Source: Pogonophryne albipinna
Taxonomy: Eukaryota > Chordata > Actinopteri > Perciformes > Artedidraconidae
Assembly (NCBI GenBank): GCA_028583405.1
Contig: JAPTMU010000112.1
Coordinates: forward strand, 262,001-326,000
DNA: 64,000 nt
Direction: 5' to 3'
The position numbers and the translations under genes are program-made. Shown piece by piece: positions 51,989 through 61,834 of this stretch (its first letter is position 1; every line of letters starts with the position of its first letter). Under the pieces are notes generated by a model. The model was not told where the DNA came from. It did not search any database and saw only the letters and a program-made list of their open reading frames with translations.

Positions 51989-54286
51989 ATGTCGGACGAT
52001 CCCAGGACTTCTGCTGACGCAGAAACATTGTTAAAATCACTCAAAGCCTCCCGCAGTGGGAAATTAGGAGCATGCACAAGGAAAATGAACGAAATGAAGG
52101 CGTTGCTTGTGGAGGATGGGAATGTGGAACATGTGAATGAAGCTTTGGAGATGTTCAAACAAAATATAAATGACTTGTGCAGTGTTCATGGATCCGTACA
52201 ACAGCTCTTATCAGAGGAGGAGAGAGAGGAGGATCATGTGGACTTGTTTGAGCCAAAAATGACACATTTTGAATATTGTATGAAAGATGTGGATGTGTGG
52301 AAAAGAGAAAAAATTGCACAATCAAAGATTCATCCCCATGACAGCATCTCTAATGTTTCACACAAGTCAAGGAGCTCAAAAACCTCTTCAGTCTCCTCAG
52401 CATGTAGAAGAGCGTCTGCTGAAAAGGCTGCCCTGCTAGCCAGAGCAGCTGGATTAAAGGACAAACATGCACTGCTATTACAACAAGCAACACTAAAAGC
52501 TGAACTGGAACAAAAACTGGAACAAATGGAACTGGACACAGAAATTGTAGCATCTGCTGCTAAAATAAAGGTTCTGCAAAGCATTGACGTGGAGGAAAAA
52601 ATGGATGATCAAATTCAAGATGGAATGAATGCTTATCTGGAGGAAAGCAAAGAAAAAAGCACAGACACTTTGGATCCTGAAATCTCAGCCATGGAGTTCA
52701 TGCCATTGGGTGCAGTGCCTAAAACACCACTTCAGAGGACTGTCATTAATCTTCGCAGCCCTCAGCAACCCACAACACAGTTTAGACCTTTCAAAATGCC
52801 CACAATGCATAGCTCCACCCAATGCAATGAAACCCATGATAACCTCGACACTGTTATACAGAGACAGAGAGATATTGCTGACCTCATGATTATGCAGCAG
52901 AAACTTACCTTGTTACCAACAATGGAGATAAAAGTGTTCGATGGTGAGCCACTTGAATATCAGTCCTTTATGCGAGCTTTCGAACACCTTATTGAGGATA
53001 AAACAGCTAGCAGTCATGACAGGCTCTACTTTCTCGACCAGTACACTTCCGGCCAGCCCAAAGATCTCGTTCGCAGCTGCCTGCATATGGATACCCAAAG
53101 AGGTTACACAGAAGCCAAACAGCTATTAAAAGAGCACTTTGGGGACGAGATCAAAGTAACCAGCGCTTATTTGGAAAAGGCAATGAAGTGGACATCAATT
53201 AGACCGGATGATGGCAAAGCGCTTCAGGCATATGCAATGTATTTAAGAGGATGCTGCAATGCTATGCAAGATTTAAAGTACATGGATGAACTAGATATTC
53301 CTTCCAATCTAAGATCAATAATATCTAAACTCCCTTACAAATTGCGAGAAAAATGGCAGACAGTGGCTTATGATATATTACAGAGAACAAAGAGGAGAGC
53401 TAGATTTCGTGACCTTGTGGAGCTTATGGAAAAACAAGCTAAAATACTCCTGGACCCATTATTTGGGGATATACAGGATCGCCACATCTCTAGCCCAAGG
53501 ATGGCCACTAGGAGCCAACCCATGAGCCACAGAACACCTAAAAGTAGAGGCAGCAGCTTCGCCACCATCATCGCAGCAGCATGTGATCAGGAGAGCAGTG
53601 CTGCACCATCAAACACAGAGCAGCGTGGCACCTTCAAACAGCCACAAGGGGGCAGTCCTGCCTCTTTTTGCTACTTTTGTAAAGGCAAGCACGTGCTGAC
53701 TGATTGCAATCAGTTCAAACATCATCCACACAAGGAAAAGGTTGACTTTTTGAAGATAAATGGTTATTGTTTTGGATGTTTGATGAGGGGTCATATGAGC
53801 AGGAACTGTAGGAAAAGGCTGACATGTCAAAAGTGTCAAAAGAGTCACCCAACAATACTTCACATTGACAGTCCACTTCTACAAAAGCCTCCCCCTACTG
53901 AAACAAAAGGAGCTTGGGTCAACAGTGCACTTGTCTCGGCTGGTGAAGCTACTGGGGCCGGTAGGGATTGTGCCCTAGCCATAGTGCCTGTTCGAGTCAA
54001 GGTTCACAAAGGAGATAAGTTTATTTCAACCTATGCTTTTCTTGATCCCGGCAATTCAGCGTCATTCTGCACAGAGAATCTAATGAGACAGCTGAATCCC
54101 AAAGCACGAAAAACGACAGTCGTTCTACGAACAATGGGTCAGGAACGACTTGTGAAGAGTTACGAACTCAAAGAATTGGAGATAGGACATTTAGATCGCA
54201 GTACTTACATTGACCTACCTCAGGTATACACACGAAGAAAATGTGCCTACCCAAAAGGATCTGGAAAGATGGGCTTATCTAAGTGA
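51989..54286 (+). CDS. BEL/Pao Gag and protease
   Basis: The 765-residue frame starts at the ATG 330 bp after the LTR. It has a coiled-coil-rich N-terminus (about 150-215) and a Pao-type retrotransposon gag domain at about 310-500 (VFDGEPLEYQSFMRAFEH, LLKEHFGDEIKV). It is followed by zinc-binding motifs (CYFCKGKH, CFGCLMRGHMSRNC, CQKCQKSH). An aspartic protease follows at about 660-750, with FLDPGNSASFC as the active-site block. DPG replaces the common DSG/DTG; I believe it is usual in fish BEL elements but cannot confirm. A single-base frameshift at about 54237-54243 truncates the frame soon after the protease. Confidence 0.85.
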   Translation: MSDDPRTSADAETLLKSLKASRSGKLGACTRKMNEMKALLVEDGNVEHVNEALEMFKQNINDLCSVHGSVQQLLSEEEREEDHVDLFEPKMTHFEYCMKDVDVWKREKIAQSKIHPHDSISNVSHKSRSSKTSSVSSACRRASAEKAALLARAAGLKDKHALLLQQATLKAELEQKLEQMELDTEIVASAAKIKVLQSIDVEEKMDDQIQDGMNAYLEESKEKSTDTLDPEISAMEFMPLGAVPKTPLQRTVINLRSPQQPTTQFRPFKMPTMHSSTQCNETHDNLDTVIQRQRDIADLMIMQQKLTLLPTMEIKVFDGEPLEYQSFMRAFEHLIEDKTASSHDRLYFLDQYTSGQPKDLVRSCLHMDTQRGYTEAKQLLKEHFGDEIKVTSAYLEKAMKWTSIRPDDGKALQAYAMYLRGCCNAMQDLKYMDELDIPSNLRSIISKLPYKLREKWQTVAYDILQRTKRRARFRDLVELMEKQAKILLDPLFGDIQDRHISSPRMATRSQPMSHRTPKSRGSSFATIIAAACDQESSAAPSNTEQRGTFKQPQGGSPASFCYFCKGKHVLTDCNQFKHHPHKEKVDFLKINGYCFGCLMRGHMSRNCRKRLTCQKCQKSHPTILHIDSPLLQKPPPTETKGAWVNSALVSAGEATGAGRDCALAIVPVRVKVHKGDKFISTYAFLDPGNSASFCTENLMRQLNPKARKTTVVLRTMGQERLVKSYELKELEIGHLDRSTYIDLPQVYTRRKCAYPKGSGKMGLSK

Positions 54287-56070
54287 CATACAGCTGAAAG
54301 AAATTGATGCTGACAGAGGTTCCAATAGGAGTTGATGTTCCTAAGGCAATGGAACCTTGGGACATAATAAGAAGTCTAGGAAATGGACCATATGCAGTCA
54401 GGACAGTGTTTGGATGGGTGGTAAATGGACCACTCAACGCTTGTACTGCTGTGGAATCTGGACCTGTGGTCACAATGGTCAACAGAATATCAGTAGCCAA
54501 CCTGAATGATCTCCTCATCACACAATACAATCAGGACTTCTCGGAAAAAGATTATGAAGAGAAGAAGGAAATGTCAGGTGAAGACAAAAGGTTCATGGAG
54601 ATAGCATCAAGCTCAGTAGAACTCAAGGATGGACACCATCACCTACCCTTGCCTTTTCGAAAAAAGGACATGGTTATGCCTGACAACTACGAAATGGTAA
54701 AACAACGTACTCTAAATCTCCTAAAGAGGTTTAAGAGGGATGTAGAATATGCCATGGAATACAAAACATTCATGGAGGATGTGTTAAAAAGGGGTTATGC
54801 AGAGAGAGTGCCACCAGAACAGCTTAACAGGAATGATGGACAGATATGGTACATACCTCACCACGGTGTTTACCATCAACAAAAGCGCAAACTTAGAGTT
54901 GTGTTTGACTGCACTGCATCATGCAAAGGCACATCTCTTAACAAGGAACTTCTCCAAGGTCCAAACCTGGCGAACACTCTCATTGGAGTTCTGCTTAGAT
55001 TCCGCCAAGAACAAATTGCTTTCATGGGGGACATCGAGGCAATGTTCTATCAAGTGCAAGTCCAGAGAGAGCACAAAGACTTCCTTAGGTTTCTGTGGTG
55101 GCCAGATGGAGACACTGAAAATTCATTGGAGGCATATAGAATGAAGGTCCACCTCTTTGGTGCTGTGTCCTCACCTAGCATTGCTAACTATGCTCTCAGA
55201 CAAGTGGCAGAAGACAACAGCTTCAAGTACGACGAAGAAGTAACTGAAACAATCAATTCCAACTTTTACGTTGATGATTGCCTCAAATCAGTAGCCACAG
55301 TTGAACAAGCTATTAAGCTTATCAGAGACCTCAGAGACGCATGCACCAAAGGAGGTTTATCATTGACCAAATGGGTCTGTAACAACCGTGAAGTGCTTGC
55401 AAGTATACCTGAGCATCACAGAGCAAAACTATTCAAGGATCTGGACTTTGACAGGGAAAACCTGCCAATTGAAAGAGCACTTGGAATCAAATGGGATACA
55501 GAGAAAGACTCCTTCATATTCAAAGTCAATATCAAAAACAGAGCTCTTACCAGGAGAGGGATCCTCTCTACAGTCAGTTCCATCTACGACCCATTAGGAT
55601 TCCTCTCCCCATTTATCCTTAAAGCCAGGCAGATCCTCCAAGAGCTATGCAGGATAAAGTGTGGATGGGATGAAATCATCCCAGAAGAATACTCAAAACA
55701 ATGGCAGAAATGGATCACAGAGTTGGAACAGCTTAGCAGATTTCAAGTACACAGGTGTATGAAACCTGAGAATTTTGGACCAATCAGGACTGCAGAGCTT
55801 CATCACTTCTGTGACGCAAGCGAAAAAGGTTACGGCACCACCAGCCATCTTCGCTTTACAAACAGTATGGGAAGGGTCCATGTTTCATTTATTTTGGGGA
55901 AATCCAGAGTGACTCCACTCAAACAGATCACTATTCCCAGATTGGAGCTTACTGCAGCAACACTTGCAGTAAAGGTGGACAGGATGTTGAAAAGGGAGCT
56001 TAAAGTGGACCTCAACGACTCAACTTTCTGGACAAATAGCACCTCTGTCCTCGGATACATCAGCAACTAG
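54287..56070 (+). pseudogene. BEL/Pao reverse transcriptase and RNase H, frameshifted
   Basis: Between about 54243 and 54310 a short stretch is coding in a third frame, so two single-base indels separate the protease from the RT. From 54304 the frame is open: a Pao-type N-region (GVDVPKAMEPWDI), RT (YIPHHGVYH, DIEAMFYQVQV, and catalytic NFYVDDCLKS) and the RNase H start (FCDASEKGYG). The RNase H FWTDS block reads FWTNS here, losing the acidic residue. The frame ends in TAG (56068-56070) where a sense codon is expected, since integrase-side sequence continues in the same frame. Confidence 0.85.
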
Positions 56071-57581
56071 ACTAAACGATATCACACATTTGTGGCAAAC
56101 AGAGTTTCAGTGATCAAGGACCTGTCTCAGGAGAAGCAGTGGAGGCATGTGAGCTCCATAGACAACACTGCCGACGACGCGTCCCGTGGGCTGCATGTAG
56201 AAGACTTTCTAAAGACATCAAGGTGGATAACAGGACCTAAGTATCTGGAAAAGGAAAAGGAATATTGGCCAAAAACACCTAAGAACCTGGGCCTCATTCC
56301 ATCAGAGGACCCAGAGGTTAGAAAGGACGTAGCAGTTAACAGTTTGAGTGTCCACGAAACCAACCCAACCAGCAAACTGTTTGAGTATTACTCATCATGG
56401 AGCAGACTGCAGAGAGGGGTTGCTTGGATACTTAAATTAAGGGGAATTCTTCTTCTGCTAAATCAAAGAAGGAAATCTGCAAAGGCTGACCTTGCCCCAG
56501 ATTGGACACTTTTGAAATCCTTAAAGGACAAAATGAACAAGCTAAAGTTGACATTTGGATCACAACATCTGTCTGTGGAGGACATTAGAGAAGCTGAAAG
56601 GTCAATAATTCACTCTGAGCAAAGACATCACTTCTCTCAGGAACTTGCACTTTTGGAGAAAGGAAGGCAAGTAAGAGCAAGCAGCTCTATCAGGAAGCTG
56701 GACCCAATCTTAGTTGAAGGCATGCTAAGAGTGGGAAGACGAATAAGCAAATCAGCAATGCCAATGGATCTGAAGAACCCCATTATCCTGCCCAGAGACT
56801 CAACTGTATCCAAACTGATCCTGGGCCACATCCATCAGCAGATTGGACACTCGGGGAGAAGCCACATGCTCTCAAGACTAAATCAAAGATTCTGGTTGCC
56901 TCGGGCTAACTCGGCAGCCAGAAAGATAATCAGAGCCTGTGTTTTCTGCCGAAGAATGCTAGCCACAGTTGGAGAGCAGAAAATGGCTGACCTCCCAGAG
57001 GATCGGGTGTCTCCAGATCTACCACCCTTTACTCATGTTGGTATCGACTTCTTTGGACCCCTGGAGGTTAAACGAGGCAGAGTACATGTAAAACGTTGGG
57101 GAGTGATCTTCACCTGCCTTGTGAGTCGTGCCATACATCTGGAAGTTTCGAGCTCATTGGACACTGACTCCTGCATCAATGCTTTGCGCAGATTCATATG
57201 TCGCAGAGGGCAGGTGACAAGCATCACGACAGACAACGGCACAAACTTTGTGGGAGCACAGATAGAGCTGAGAGCTGCTTTTAAAGACCTGAATCAACAC
57301 AAGATTCAAAATGCATTACTCAGGGACGGAGTAAAATGGACTTTTACTCCGCCATATGGAGCCCACCATGGTAGAGTTTGGGAGAGGCTCATCAGACCTG
57401 TAAAAAAGATTCTGTGTTCCGTTCTAAAAGAACAGAGATTGGATGATGAGACTCTACAGACAGCTTTATGCGAAGTTGAGAGCATCATGAATGACAGACC
57501 ATTGACTACAGTTTCAAGTGACGCAAACGATCTCGAACCCCTCACGCCAAATCACCTCCTTCTGCTAAAGACAAAACCGAT
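56071..57581 (+). pseudogene. BEL/Pao integrase, interrupted by a solo LTR
   Basis: Open from just after the nonsense codon. It shows an HHCC zinc domain (HIHQQIGHSG, CVFCRR). The DDE core follows: GIDFFGPLEV with the first Asp, TTDNGTNFVGAQ with the second, and RVWERLIRPV with the Glu. The catalytic triad looks intact. The frame is broken at LLLKTKP by the nested LTR and resumes after it. Confidence 0.85.
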
Positions 57582-58009
57582 TGTAGTGGCTATTTGTTAA
57601 CAACACCAAAGTTTCAAAAGGCCACTGAGGCACCAGTTAGCAGATCTTACGCAGATCAGGAGCCGGTAATTAATCCATTGTCCAGACAAGGCATCGACGT
57701 TTTCGTGGTATTTATTAGTTTCACCTTGCGGGAACAATACAGCAAAAGATGTTTAAATGTTTGCTGAACACTGACACTGGTAAAAAACCATATACCTTCC
57801 CGGTGCCCACTGACTGCTGCTGTGCCCTGATTGCCTTAAATAAACCCAGCTGTGTGCCCAAATTGACCCATCACCTTCAAAATAAAAGCATTTTAGCTGG
57901 AACACAACTTAACTTAAATAATATGCCTGTAAATCAATTAATTCTACAAAACAAAAAACAACAAATAAATACATTAAATAAATGTGAAAAATACTGAATA
58001 GCTTCCACA
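57582..58009 (+). mobile_element. Solo LTR nested in the BEL/Pao integrase
   Basis: The 428-bp insert begins TGTAGTGGCTATT and ends AATAGCTTCCACA (TG...CA with imperfect inverted ends). It is flanked by the direct pentamer CCGAT (57577-57581, 58010-58014). It contains AATAAA near its end. It is unrelated to the BEL/Pao LTRs shown here. The family was not identified. A short frame within it is not a gene. Confidence 0.82.
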
Positions 58010-58357
58010 CCGATTATGCCACCTGGACTGTTTCACAAGGAGGACTTGTACTCACGGAGGAGATGGAGACAGGTACAACACCTCGCATATCTCTTCTGGA
58101 GGAGATGGATAAGAGAATATCTCCCAATCATGCAACAGCGAGTCAAATGGCACAACCCCAAACGGAACCTTCGCCCCAATGATCTCGTCGTCATCGTGGA
58201 TAACACTGCACCAAGAAATTCCTGGCAACTGGGCCGGGTGATAAAGACACTGTCAGGGTCGAAAGGGCTTGTCCGAAGTGTCTTGGTGAAAACCAAGAGT
58301 AGCACCTTACAGCGACCAATTGACAATCTCTGTCTGCTTCTGGAAGCAGTTGATTGA
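58010..58357 (+). pseudogene. BEL/Pao integrase C-terminal part
   Basis: After the solo LTR the reading frame continues with PPGLFHKEDLYSRRRW, a WIREYLP stretch and NDLVVIVDNTAPRNSW, and ends TGA at 58355-58357. This is the C-terminal DUF5641-like domain of Pao integrases. An ATG at the junction makes it look like an independent gene, but it is the tail of pol. Confidence 0.85.
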
Positions 58358-58592
58358 ACACAAGGTGTCATGTGCTAGAAACCTCTGACACCCAGTATCA
58401 CACATACACACACATGCCCCCCCCCCCTTTCCTCTTGAACTCATGCAAACACACCAAACACAAACATTGGACTATGAACTATGACAACGATTGTATATTG
58501 ATGACAGTTACATTTTGAGTAACTGCTTGTTTTTTGGCTCTATTATAATGTATTAATTGTTTTGCTACTGCGTCAACAATTAGGGGCCGGTA

Positions 58593-59070
58593 TGTTAGAG
58601 CCACAAAGTTATTATTTCGATTCATAATTTGATAAATGATTTAATGATGGAAAATGATTTATATTGCCATGGTGAATATGTTTTGATGAAGTGATTGTTA
58701 ATTTTATGTCGTAAATATGATCTGTTTCCTTGTACCTTCCGGTGTGTATTTAAGTGAGGTAATTGAGGACAGCCGGTGTGCTCGGAGACCTGATGAGACG
58801 GGGAGCGGAACAGTTTTTCGACCGCAAATTGCAGAAAGAGATTGGTGTTGTAAATTGGACTGCAAACAAAGTATAGTTTAGTTTATATAGGAAAGCATAT
58901 CGCCGAAATACTGTTTAAAGATTTGTTATTTTGAGACTATTTAAGTCAATACTTTTTTGTTAATAAATTTAAAATAATTGACTGAAAACCATCGGCTGCT
59001 TATTGTTTTGGATTGCGTGTCGTCAACCCCGCTCTATAGTGGCAAGAGGAAACCCTTGGATGCCATTACA
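58593..59070 (+). repeat. BEL/Pao 3' LTR
   Basis: 478 bp, starting TGTTAGAGCCACAAAG after a purine-rich AATTAGGGGCCGGTA tract (candidate polypurine tract), ending GCCATTACA before the GAGAG duplication. Confidence 0.92.
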
Positions 59071-59075
59071 GAGAG

Positions 59076-60640
59076 GGTTGTATTTTCTGAATATTTGAGT
59101 CTCCTTACACACCAGGGACACATCTTTATGTGTAAAATACATCAAAAAGTGCATTTTGCATACTAGGTCCCCTTTAAGTAAAAGTACTTAAAAGTATTCT
59201 CAGAAACAAGTACAGCACCTTCTTATGTAAAAGTAATGATACTGCAATAAAATGTTCCCTGTCAGTGTTTGATGTATGACATTTCTTGATTATTGTCAGT
59301 GTCGCATTTTACTGTGTACATGTTTAAGGTTGCACTTCTATAAATGATGATAGAAGAGGGAACCCGCAATCTGAATACACCCAAAATGTAAGTTTGTATT
59401 TCTTGTCTCAAGATGAAAAAATAAATACATACATTTAACAATGAATTAATCATTAAGAAATACCTTTATAATGGGGAACATTAAAAAAAAAAAGAGATAA
59501 TTAGTGGAACAACTGCAAAAGGAAACATTTATTATTTTATTAATTAAATATTTTCCACATTTATTTTGTAGATTACTTTTTGGTCAATATAATTGCATGA
59601 TAATTCATTTATAAATTCCTTATATGTAATGTATTCACTTGTCTTTAAATCAAATAAATTATTTTTCAGCTTGAAAAAGAGTTGAAAGTGTTAACAAAAT
59701 GAGAGCATTTTGCTGCAGTGCTCACATGAACCAACACAGAACATAAGTGGGGGGGACAGAAACATGGAGAAAGGTACCAAACTCTTACATGGACATTTGT
59801 AATCTGTTCCAGGCGTTGAGATTGACAAGGAATATTTGGAATGCTACTCTGTAAAGGGAATAGGCCTACTACTGTTAAAATAACCTTATTTGTTTAAAAT
59901 AAAAGTGCGCAAAAAACTAATTATATACTTTTTGTTATATTCCATGGAATGCTCTCAACACCCCGATAGCAATGAATATCTTAAGTGCTTTGTCAAAAAA
60001 TCCATAAAAAATGTCATCAGTGGAAGCCGTGGCGCTGTAAAAAGCACGACCAATCATCTGAGCCGGCCCGGCTAAAGTAACTGGATGGCCTACCTGCCGG
60101 TCAGCCTTCCATCTGTGCACAAACTTATCTCGTGCCCTCATTGGTCATGTGCGCATTTGTGTGTGTTGGAGGAGGGGCTCTGTAAGGAAGTGGCAGATTT
60201 TTTCCGGCTGTGTATTTTCAAATTCTAGCGCACTCGAGCTGGTTTCTCCAAAATTACCTACCCCACCTTTAAGTTATAAGTTAGCAAAATGTAGCTAAAT
60301 TAGGCTTAATACATTAATATGATTTAAGAAAAAAACAGCCAACATCACAGCTTTCTATCGGGTTTCATTTATCGTGTTGGCAGCTCATCCCTTAAAAACA
60401 GAAGTGATTATAATAACATGAAATATGAAGGGTCTATTTCAAGCTTGTTGTGTTAATAAGTTATTAGGCTTTTTTACATCAACTAAGATTTGTTAGAACA
60501 TTTTATCAACATGAATTGACTGAATTTATTTTAAAAGTGAGCTTATTAACACATGAATACTAGTGTGTAATATGGCTGTACATATATATTTAAGAAGTAC
60601 AATATGAGAAAAGCACGTTTCATTTGTGGGCCATATTTCC
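59076..60640. other. Intron segment with a hAT MITE scrap
   Basis: At 59172-59250 a fragment of the AGTAAAAGTA-type hAT MITE is visible. The rest, including a G-rich GGGGGG run near 59752, shows no gene. Confidence 0.5.
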
Positions 60641-61011
60641 CAAATACTTTTTGAATTAGCTGAGGGCCGGTGTTACCGAATAAGATGTGGGCCGAACAAC
60701 TGGTGATATTCTATAACAGTATAGGCAGATGTATCAGGGGAGTGGCCTTTGTCGAATAACCCGGAAATACACATTTCGATCGCTTCTTCTGTCGTTTACA
60801 TAAATGTTTTGGTATATTTGGCTCCATAGGAACACTTTGATGCACATTCAGTACCAGTGTGTGAGGTTGTGGTTGCGATGCCAATATGCGGACGCGTACA
60901 GCGAGGACTACAAAAAGACACATGAGGTGACTGGGGATGTGTGTTCAAAACATTGCAAGCTTGAATAAATAATTTAAACCATTTATTTCCCCCAGACTTA
61001 TTACTGAATAT

Positions 61012-61834
61012 TAGTGGTGCACGATAATTATCGGCCCGATAATTATCGGTCCGATATTAGGAATTATGACGTCATCCCGATAAACCCGATACAAGTATTA
61101 ATATCTCCGATAATATACAATATATTTTTGGGGTAGAAAAAAATACTGGATGTGGGTGGATTGGGATGAGGGGCGCTTGTTTTTCACTCGGCTCCTCCCG
61201 TTTTGCCAGTACTGTGGTATTAGTGGTTTAGGAAGAGGGGAGTTTTTCACAAATCCAGCGCTCCCTAACTCATGCCTGGCTGTGACGTAAATGGTGTGCG
61301 GCCGTGAAGCCAGGACAGTAAACAAACATGTCGTCGGTAGTATGGGACTATTTCAAAGTTTCAGAGTTAGATAGTTCGCTTGCGATTTGTATTAACAAAT
61401 GCAATGCAGAAGTTCCACGAGGAGGGAAAAAGGCAACGAGCTATAATACTTCCAACCTGATTAGTCACCTGAAACATCGCCATCGCTACGATGGTGTGTT
61501 AAAAGCGAACGAAGACGCCTGCGCTGCTAAACTAGCGGCGAATCCAAAGCCAGCTGCAAAGGCACCGGGGCTTTTACCTATCGACGAGGCTTTTGAAAAA
61601 GGAAAATAAATATGGTCACTTTGAAGAGTCAAAACTGTTCTTGGCTTTGTTTTGTTCATAGTAGTAATGCTCATGTCATTTGCTCACTACTAGTCTTTTT
61701 TTTACCACCAGGTGTGCAAAAACTACAGGTACATTTAATATATATATATATATATTATATTATTATCGGTTATCGGTATCGGTCTTGAGAAGCAGGAAGT
61801 TATCGGTTTCAAAAAAACAATATCGTGCATCCCT
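61012..61834 (+). mobile_element. BED-finger hAT derivative inserted in the left arm
   Basis: The ends are TAGTGGTGCACGATAAT and TATCGTGCATCCCTA, hAT-type inverted termini with TATCGG repeats inside. The right arm of the inverted repeat shows the uninterrupted site. It is flanked by 41-bp direct repeats (60971-61011 and 61835-61875) instead of an 8-bp duplication. A microsatellite (TA)n lies at 61738-61755. Confidence 0.8.
61328..61609 (+). CDS. BED zinc-finger protein fragment (hAT transposase N-terminus)
   Basis: The 93-residue frame begins MSSVVWDYFKVSELDSS, then AICINKCNAEV and SNLISHLKHRHR. This fits the BED layout W-x-YF...C...C...SNL-x2-H-x4-H, with C-x3-C instead of the usual C-x2-C. 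After the finger the frame ends at 61607-61609; the catalytic hAT core is absent. It could be the leftover of an internally deleted ZBED-like transposon, possibly non-functional. Confidence 0.65.
   Translation: MSSVVWDYFKVSELDSSLAICINKCNAEVPRGGKKATSYNTSNLISHLKHRHRYDGVLKANEDACAAKLAANPKPAAKAPGLLPIDEAFEKGK

Larger units (their letters stand above)
51183..59070 (+). mobile_element. BEL/Pao LTR retrotransposon, 7.9 kb, inactivated
   Basis: The two LTRs (51183-51658, 58593-59070) start T/GGTTAGAG and end GCCATTACA. The 5-bp duplication GAGAG flanks the whole element (51178-51182, 59071-59075). Order is gag with zinc knuckles, protease, RT, RNase H, integrase, the BEL/Pao order. A Pao-type gag domain and WERLIRP-containing integrase support the assignment. 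Pol carries two frameshifts, one nonsense codon and a nested solo LTR, so it cannot encode a full polyprotein as it stands. It lies inside the zinc-finger gene intron, opposite to that gene. Confidence 0.92.

Noticed and set aside
57749..57997. An 82-residue frame within the integrase interruption
   Set aside because: It lies wholly inside the 428-bp solo LTR and has no domain.
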